Positions 5,638 through 9,239 of a stretch of 9,239 nt of DNA are shown piece after piece. Numbering within the stretch: position 1 is the first letter of the stretch; each line of letters starts with the position of its first letter. The stretch is from NCBI GenBank assembly GCA_020048795.1, contig JAIFMA010000209.1:1-9239 (forward strand). The letters run 5' to 3'. The stretch comes from Rhodoferax sp. GTDB lineage: Bacteria; Pseudomonadota; Gammaproteobacteria; Burkholderiales; Burkholderiaceae_C. Below the pieces are notes generated by a model that did no database searches, had not been told where the DNA came from, and saw only the letters and a program-made list of their open reading frames with translations. The translations under genes were made by a program, and so were the position numbers.

Positions 5638-7341
5638 ATGAATACAAGCTTTGACTACATCATCGTGGGTGCCGGTACGGCTGGCTGCCTGCTGGCCAAT
5701 CGTCTGAGTGCCGACCCATCCAAGCGGGTGCTGCTGATCGAGGCCGGACGCAAGGACGACTACCACTGGATCCACATTCCGGTAGGCTACTTGTATTGCA
5801 TAGGCAATCCGCGCACCGACTGGCTCTACAAGACCGAGCCCGACGCAGGCCTGAACGGCCGCACCCTGCTGTACCCGCGTGGCAAAACGCTGGGCGGTTG
5901 CAGCAGCATCAACGGCATGATTTACATGCGCGGGCAGGCGCGTGACTATGACCGCTGGGCCGACATCACGGGTGATGCGGCGTGGCGCTGGCAAGACTGT
6001 CTGCCAGACTTTGTGGGCCATGAAAGTTACTATAAACTTGATAGCTATCAGCGCATTACAGACGGGCGCTATAGCCCAAAAAGCCTTGAAGATATTGGCC
6101 ATTTTCATGGTTCCAGGGGTGAGTGGCGGGTAGAGAAACAGCGTTTGCGCTGGGACGTGCTCGATGCCTTTGCGCTGGCCGCGCAGCAGGCCGGGATTCC
6201 TGCCACCGATGACTTTAACCGGGGCGACAACGAAGGCGTGGGTTATTTTGAAGTCAACCAGCGCAGCGGTTGGCGCTGGAACACGCCCAAGGCATTTTTG
6301 CGCCCGGTGTGCACCGATCGACCCAACTTTGAGCTGTGGACGCAGGCCCAGGTCGCGCGGCTACAACTCACCCCCGAGCCTGATGGCCGGCTGCGCTGCA
6401 CCGGGGTTGAGGTGCTCACAGGTGGCGAAATGCGCACGGTCAGTGCCATTCGGGAGGTGGTTTTGAGTGCTGGCAGCATCGGCTCGCCGCAGCTTTTGCA
6501 ACTCTCGGGCATTGGCCCGGGCCAGTTGCTGCATCACCTGGGCATTCCCGTGCTGCATGATGCACCCGGGGTGGGTGCCAATTTACAGGATCATTTGCAG
6601 ATCCGTGCGGTGTTCAAGGTGCAGGGGGTGAAAACCCTCAATGTGCAAGCCAGCTCGCTCTGGGGCAAGGCCATGATCGGGCTTGAGTATGCGCTCAGGC
6701 GCAGCGGCCCGATGAGCATGGCCCCCAGTCAGCTCGGTGCCTTCACCCGCAGTGACCCGGCCCAGCCTTATCCCAACATCGAGTACCACGTGCAACCGCT
6801 GAGCCTGGAGGCCTTTGGCCAGCCGCTGCACAGTTTTCCTGCCTTTACCGCCAGCGTTTGCAACCTGAACCCGGACAGCCGTGGCAGCGTGATGATCACT
6901 TCGCCAGACTTCATGGTGGCACCTGCCATTGCACCCAACTACCTCAGCACAGGCGTTGACCGCAAGGTGGCGGCTGATTCGTTGCGTCTGACACGCACTA
7001 TCGTGGGGCAGCCGGCGCTAGCCAGGTACCAGCCGCAGGAGTTCAAGCCGGGCCTGCAATTTCAGACCGATGATGAGCTGGCGCGGCTGGCCGGCGACAT
7101 TGCCACCACGATCTTCCACCCGGTTGGCACCACCAAAATGGGTCGCGACGGTGACCCGCTGGCCGTGCTGGATACGCGATTGCGGGTGCGTGGCCCGGGT
7201 GGGTTGATCCATGGTTTGCGCGTGGTGGATGCCGGGGCGATGCCGCTGATCACCAGTGGCAACACCAATTCACCGGTGCTGATGATGGCCGAAAAGGCGG
7301 CACGCTGGATCATTGAAGAGGCCAGGACGCACCAAGGGTAA
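5638..7341 (+). CDS. GMC-family FAD oxidoreductase (choline dehydrogenase-like)
   Basis: GMC enzymes oxidise alcohols with FAD. The 567-residue protein has the N-terminal FAD Rossmann motif GAGTAG (11-16) with the ribose-binding glutamate in LLIEAG (33-37), GMC signature 1 GGCSSINGMIYMRG (86-99), signature 2 SAGSIGSPQLLQLSGIG (277-293), the GVGANLQDH block (311-319), and C-terminal active-site segments HPVGTTKMG (494-502, catalytic histidine) and GNTNSP (541-546, partner asparagine). No signal peptide is seen, so it is likely cytoplasmic or membrane-associated. Substrate is unknown; the family includes choline, alkanol (AlkJ) and polyethylene-glycol dehydrogenases. Residues about 131-155 are encoded partly by an AT-rich repeat, an oddity in a variable loop before FHGSRGEWRVE. 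The Shine-Dalgarno is weak. It is followed by a strong terminator. Confidence 0.93.
   Translation: MNTSFDYIIVGAGTAGCLLANRLSADPSKRVLLIEAGRKDDYHWIHIPVGYLYCIGNPRTDWLYKTEPDAGLNGRTLLYPRGKTLGGCSSINGMIYMRGQARDYDRWADITGDAAWRWQDCLPDFVGHESYYKLDSYQRITDGRYSPKSLEDIGHFHGSRGEWRVEKQRLRWDVLDAFALAAQQAGIPATDDFNRGDNEGVGYFEVNQRSGWRWNTPKAFLRPVCTDRPNFELWTQAQVARLQLTPEPDGRLRCTGVEVLTGGEMRTVSAIREVVLSAGSIGSPQLLQLSGIGPGQLLHHLGIPVLHDAPGVGANLQDHLQIRAVFKVQGVKTLNVQASSLWGKAMIGLEYALRRSGPMSMAPSQLGAFTRSDPAQPYPNIEYHVQPLSLEAFGQPLHSFPAFTASVCNLNPDSRGSVMITSPDFMVAPAIAPNYLSTGVDRKVAADSLRLTRTIVGQPALARYQPQEFKPGLQFQTDDELARLAGDIATTIFHPVGTTKMGRDGDPLAVLDTRLRVRGPGGLIHGLRVVDAGAMPLITSGNTNSPVLMMAEKAARWIIEEARTHQG
6031..6087 (+). repeat. AT-rich dispersed-type repeat, copy 2, read through in frame in the GMC gene
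   Basis: This segment is markedly AT-rich against GC-rich coding flanks and contains a long hairpin: GCTATcAGCGC (6044-6054) pairs with GCGCTATAGC (6066-6075) with one bulged C and an 11-base loop. ATAGCTatcaGCGC (6041-6054) matches the copy at 2258-2271 (opposite strand) in 10 of 10 anchor bases, and both copies continue with a TTA-rich stretch. The frame stays open through it, adding residues about 132-150 of the oxidoreductase. Its boundaries are approximate. Confidence 0.6.
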
Positions 7342-7490
7342 ACACGAAAAGGGTTATTCCGGATTGTTGGGCACTGGTTTGGAGCATACAGTGGAACCTC
7401 ACTCGCAGGTGTAATGCCCGCTCAAGGTGAAAGACCCCAGGAGACTGGCCCGCAGTGGTCAGACAATCGTTAGAAAAAAGAAAGAAAAAA

Positions 7491-7517
7491 GGCACCGGCA
7501 ACCCCGGTGCCTTTTTT
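7491..7517. terminator. Bidirectional intrinsic terminator between the GMC gene and holA
   Basis: GGCACCGG (7491-7498) and CCGGTGCC (7504-7511) form a perfect 8-bp stem with a 5-base loop. Six T residues follow on the + strand (7512-7517) and six A residues precede it (7485-7490), so it can end transcripts from both sides. The holA stop codon (opposite 7516-7518) lies inside the T tract. Confidence 0.92.
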
Positions 7518-8571
7518 AATGGGTTTTTGCCAAACATTGGCGCGACAGTTGCATGGCCAGTTGATGCAGTGCCTGCCAGGGGGCGGCGGGCCAATCGGGC
7601 GATTTGAGGCCTTTGACCACCCCATCCACCTGATGCGCGCTGTGCAGCAGTTGGGCCAGCGTGGCATCGCTCAGGCGGGGTAACACACGCTCAAACAGGC
7701 GCTCTTTGTTGCCCCAGATGCGTTGTTCGCGCAGTGCCATCGGCAGCGGCTTGCCCTGGTTCATGCTGTCTTTGACGCGCTTGAGGGCGCGGATGTCTTC
7801 AGCCAGGGTGTAGTGCACCAGCACCTCGGCCACCCCCTCGGCCTGCAGGCCATCGAGCATGCGCTGCACCCGCACCATGTGCCCGGCCAGCACCGCCTCG
7901 CTGAGCTTGAAGACATCGTAGCGTGCCACGTTCAGCACGGCCCCCTCAATCTGGTCAAAGCCCAGTTCACCTGCCGGGTGCAGCAGGGCCAGCTTCTGGA
8001 TCTCCTGGTGCGCCGCCAGCAGATTGCCTTCGACCCGGTCGGCAAAAAACTGTAGTGTGCGTTGCCCCTCTTCACCCGCGCTCACCCGTTGGCCCTGCAC
8101 AGCCAGGCGCTGGGCAATCCATTGCGGCAGCGCGGCGCGCTCGACCGGCATGACTTCGAGTGTGATGCCGCTCTCGAGCGCGGCAAACCAGGCGGTGGCC
8201 CGGGTCGCCTTGTCCAGGCGCGGCAGCATCACAATGGTCAGCGTGGCATCGTTGCCGCGGGACTGATCAACCAGTTGCTGCAGGGCCACACTGCCTTCCT
8301 TGCCAGGTTTGCCACTGGGAATGCGCAGCTCGACAATCTGCTTGTCGGCAAACAGGCTCAAACTGCCGCAAGCCGCCAGCACCTCGCTCCAGTCAAAATG
8401 CGCGCCGCTCACGGTGTGCGAGGTGCGCTCGGTAAAACCCTGGGCGCGGGCGGTGGCACGAATGGTGTCCTGCGCCTCCTGAATCAGCAGCGGCTCGTCG
8501 CCGTGCAGGGTGTACAGGCTTTTCAGGCCTTTGCTGAGATGGTTGCCCAACTGGGCCGGGTTGACTTGCAT
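7516..8571 (-). CDS. holA: DNA polymerase III subunit delta
   Basis: HolA is the delta subunit of the clamp loader; it opens the beta sliding clamp during loading on primed DNA. The 351-residue length is near that of E. coli (343). The N-terminal AAA+-like domain shows LYTLHGDEPLLIQEA (19-33), where family members have a degenerate, non-ATP-binding nucleotide site, followed by the FADKQIVELRIP segment (domain I) that contacts beta. The middle contains EGNLLAAHQEIQKLALL, characteristic of the delta family, and the C-terminal collar helices include RQCLAKTH at the end. The start at 8571 gives MQVNPAQLGNHLSKGLKSLYTL, the usual beginning. Unlike the common leuS-lptE-holA order, no lptE precedes it here; the upstream 219 bp lead to divergent glcD. 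Confidence 0.95.
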   Translation of the reverse strand: MQVNPAQLGNHLSKGLKSLYTLHGDEPLLIQEAQDTIRATARAQGFTERTSHTVSGAHFDWSEVLAACGSLSLFADKQIVELRIPSGKPGKEGSVALQQLVDQSRGNDATLTIVMLPRLDKATRATAWFAALESGITLEVMPVERAALPQWIAQRLAVQGQRVSAGEEGQRTLQFFADRVEGNLLAAHQEIQKLALLHPAGELGFDQIEGAVLNVARYDVFKLSEAVLAGHMVRVQRMLDGLQAEGVAEVLVHYTLAEDIRALKRVKDSMNQGKPLPMALREQRIWGNKERLFERVLPRLSDATLAQLLHSAHQVDGVVKGLKSPDWPAAPWQALHQLAMQLSRQCLAKTH

Positions 8572-8613
8572 CGGGCCAGTTTAGCCTGCGCCACGCACTG
8601 TTCCATGAGCGCC

Positions 8614-8727
8614 TCAAACGGGCGCAACAGCCTGACAAGGCGCTCCGGGGTCAAGCGAGAACCTGACCGAACCCATCAGTCTTTGCATCTGATCGTTAAT
8701 TTCAACAGGGTTTTCAAAATTGTTCAC
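8614..8727 (-). pseudogene. Possible frameshifted small ORF upstream of holA
   Basis: On the minus strand a GTG at 8727 opens a 37-codon frame (VNNFENPVEINDQMQRLMGS, then VRFSLDPG...) that ends at a TGA. Shifting by one base at the run of C residues after SLD yields a natural-looking continuation, PERLVRLLRPFEALMEQCV and AQAKLAR, that runs into the holA start. The pattern suggests a broken gene or a single-base assembly error, but there is no recognised family and no clear Shine-Dalgarno. It might equally be chance in a promoter region. Confidence 0.25.
8675..8693. promoter_or_regulatory. Dyad in the holA-glcD intergenic region
   Basis: ATCAG-N9-CTGAT is a 5-bp inverted repeat in the AT-rich middle of the gap, about 100 bp before glcD. 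It could be an operator for a glycolate-responsive regulator, but it does not match the GntR/FadR-type TGGTC-GACCA pattern and no regulator gene is adjacent. Confidence 0.2.
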
Positions 8728-8790
8728 ACGCCGGGCTACCGTCAGGCATTAGAGTTGACACTTCGAGCGCAGCAGCCCCAAGGAATACAC

Positions 8791-9239
8791 ATGAATGCCA
8801 GTATCGCCCCCTCCGAATTCACCATGCTACAAAGAACAGAGCGTCAAGCGCAAGTAGTAAAAGGGCTACAGGCACATTTGCCATCACACGCGTTATTGTG
8901 GCAGCCGGAAGACACCACGCCTTATGAATGCGACGGCCTGACCGCTTACCGCCAGCGCCCGTTGCTGGTAGCCCTGCCTGAAAACCCGGGCCAGGTGCAG
9001 GCCGTGCTGCGCACCTGTCATGGCTTGGGGGTGCCGGTGGTGGCGCGTGGTGCTGGCACCGGCTTGTCGGGCGGGGCACTGCCGCACGCTCTGGGGGTGA
9101 CGTTGTCGATGGCCAGGTTCAACAAGATCATCCAAGTCGATGCGCTGGCACGCACGGCAACGGTGCAGTGCGGGGTGCGCAACCTGGCCATCAGTGAGGC
9201 GGTGGCACCGCTGGGCCTGTATTACGCGCCTGATCCCAG
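8791..9239 (+). CDS. glcD: Glycolate oxidase FAD-binding subunit GlcD, 3'-truncated by window end
   Basis: GlcD is the FAD subunit of glycolate oxidase (GlcDEF), which oxidises glycolate to glyoxylate at the inner membrane. The visible 149 residues have no stop before the window edge. The start is fixed by AAGGA (8780-8784) six bases before the ATG. Diagnostic pieces, in the same order as E. coli GlcD, are PYECDGLTAYRQRPLLV (44-60), VPVVARGAGTGLSGGALP (81-98, the FAD pyrophosphate-binding loop), MARFNKIIQVD (107-117), GVRNLAISEAVAP (128-140) and LYYAPDPS at the end. About two thirds of the protein and any glcE/glcF lie beyond the window. It is divergent from holA. Confidence 0.94.
   Translation, partial: MNASIAPSEFTMLQRTERQAQVVKGLQAHLPSHALLWQPEDTTPYECDGLTAYRQRPLLVALPENPGQVQAVLRTCHGLGVPVVARGAGTGLSGGALPHALGVTLSMARFNKIIQVDALARTATVQCGVRNLAISEAVAPLGLYYAPDP

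Noticed and set aside
5037..5639. 200-codon minus-strand open frame opposite the end of the LysR gene
   Set aside because: Most of it is antisense to conserved NhaR-type sequence. The first 50 codons lie in the gap but have no known family or Shine-Dalgarno.
5615..5643. TTGACA at 5615 as a -35 box for the GMC gene
   Set aside because: The matching -10 would fall on the start codon and fits TATAAT poorly; a leaderless transcript is not supported.
8755..8783. TTGACA at 8755 as a -35 box for glcD
   Set aside because: No acceptable -10 lies 16-18 bp downstream, where the Shine-Dalgarno begins.
1..9239. CRISPR array, prophage, insertion sequence or defence system
   Set aside because: No regularly spaced direct repeats, no transposase, integrase, nuclease or toxin-antitoxin domain is visible in any frame.

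Overview
The window looks like chromosomal DNA of a betaproteobacterium in the Burkholderiales, most likely Comamonadaceae (Rhodoferax/Polaromonas/Acidovorax relatives). The reasons are the moderately high GC, a CNP1-like gene next to rppH, the rplU-rpmA-obg-proB series, and two diverged copies of a short AT-rich repeat that resembles a dispersed repeat I recall from genomes of this family. This placement is inference; no rRNA or other decisive marker is present.

Left part (1-4151): rppH (first codons missing) overlaps a small exported CNP1-like protein gene on the + strand. They converge on a minus-strand series reading rplU, rpmA, obg, proB. rplU and rpmA share a promoter-like site with a GC-rich discriminator and end at a strong intrinsic terminator just before obg. 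obg and proB are separated by only 51 bp, made largely of an AT-rich repeat that supplies the obg stop codon. Together these genes cover mRNA 5'-end processing, two large-subunit ribosomal proteins, a 50S assembly GTPase and the first step of proline synthesis.

Middle part (4073-7341): a 520-bp gap without a clear gene holds an unidentified coding-like tail (possible remnant). It is followed by an NhaR-type LysR regulator and a GMC-family FAD oxidoreductase in the same direction. A perfect 6-7-6 dyad about 80 bp before the oxidoreductase start is a good operator candidate. The oxidoreductase gene carries a second copy of the AT-rich repeat read through in frame, so it encodes about 20 residues of the protein. 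This is the most unusual thing in the window.

Right part (7342-9239): a strong back-to-back terminator separates the oxidoreductase gene from holA (DNA polymerase III delta, minus strand), whose stop codon lies in the terminator's T tract. Upstream of holA, where lptE is commonly found in proteobacteria, there is only a short region with a possibly frameshifted small ORF, then divergent glcD (glycolate oxidase FAD subunit), cut by the window end. I see no CRISPR array, tRNA, rRNA, prophage, transposase or defence system. The window is mostly housekeeping with two synteny breaks and a small regulator/oxidoreductase insert.
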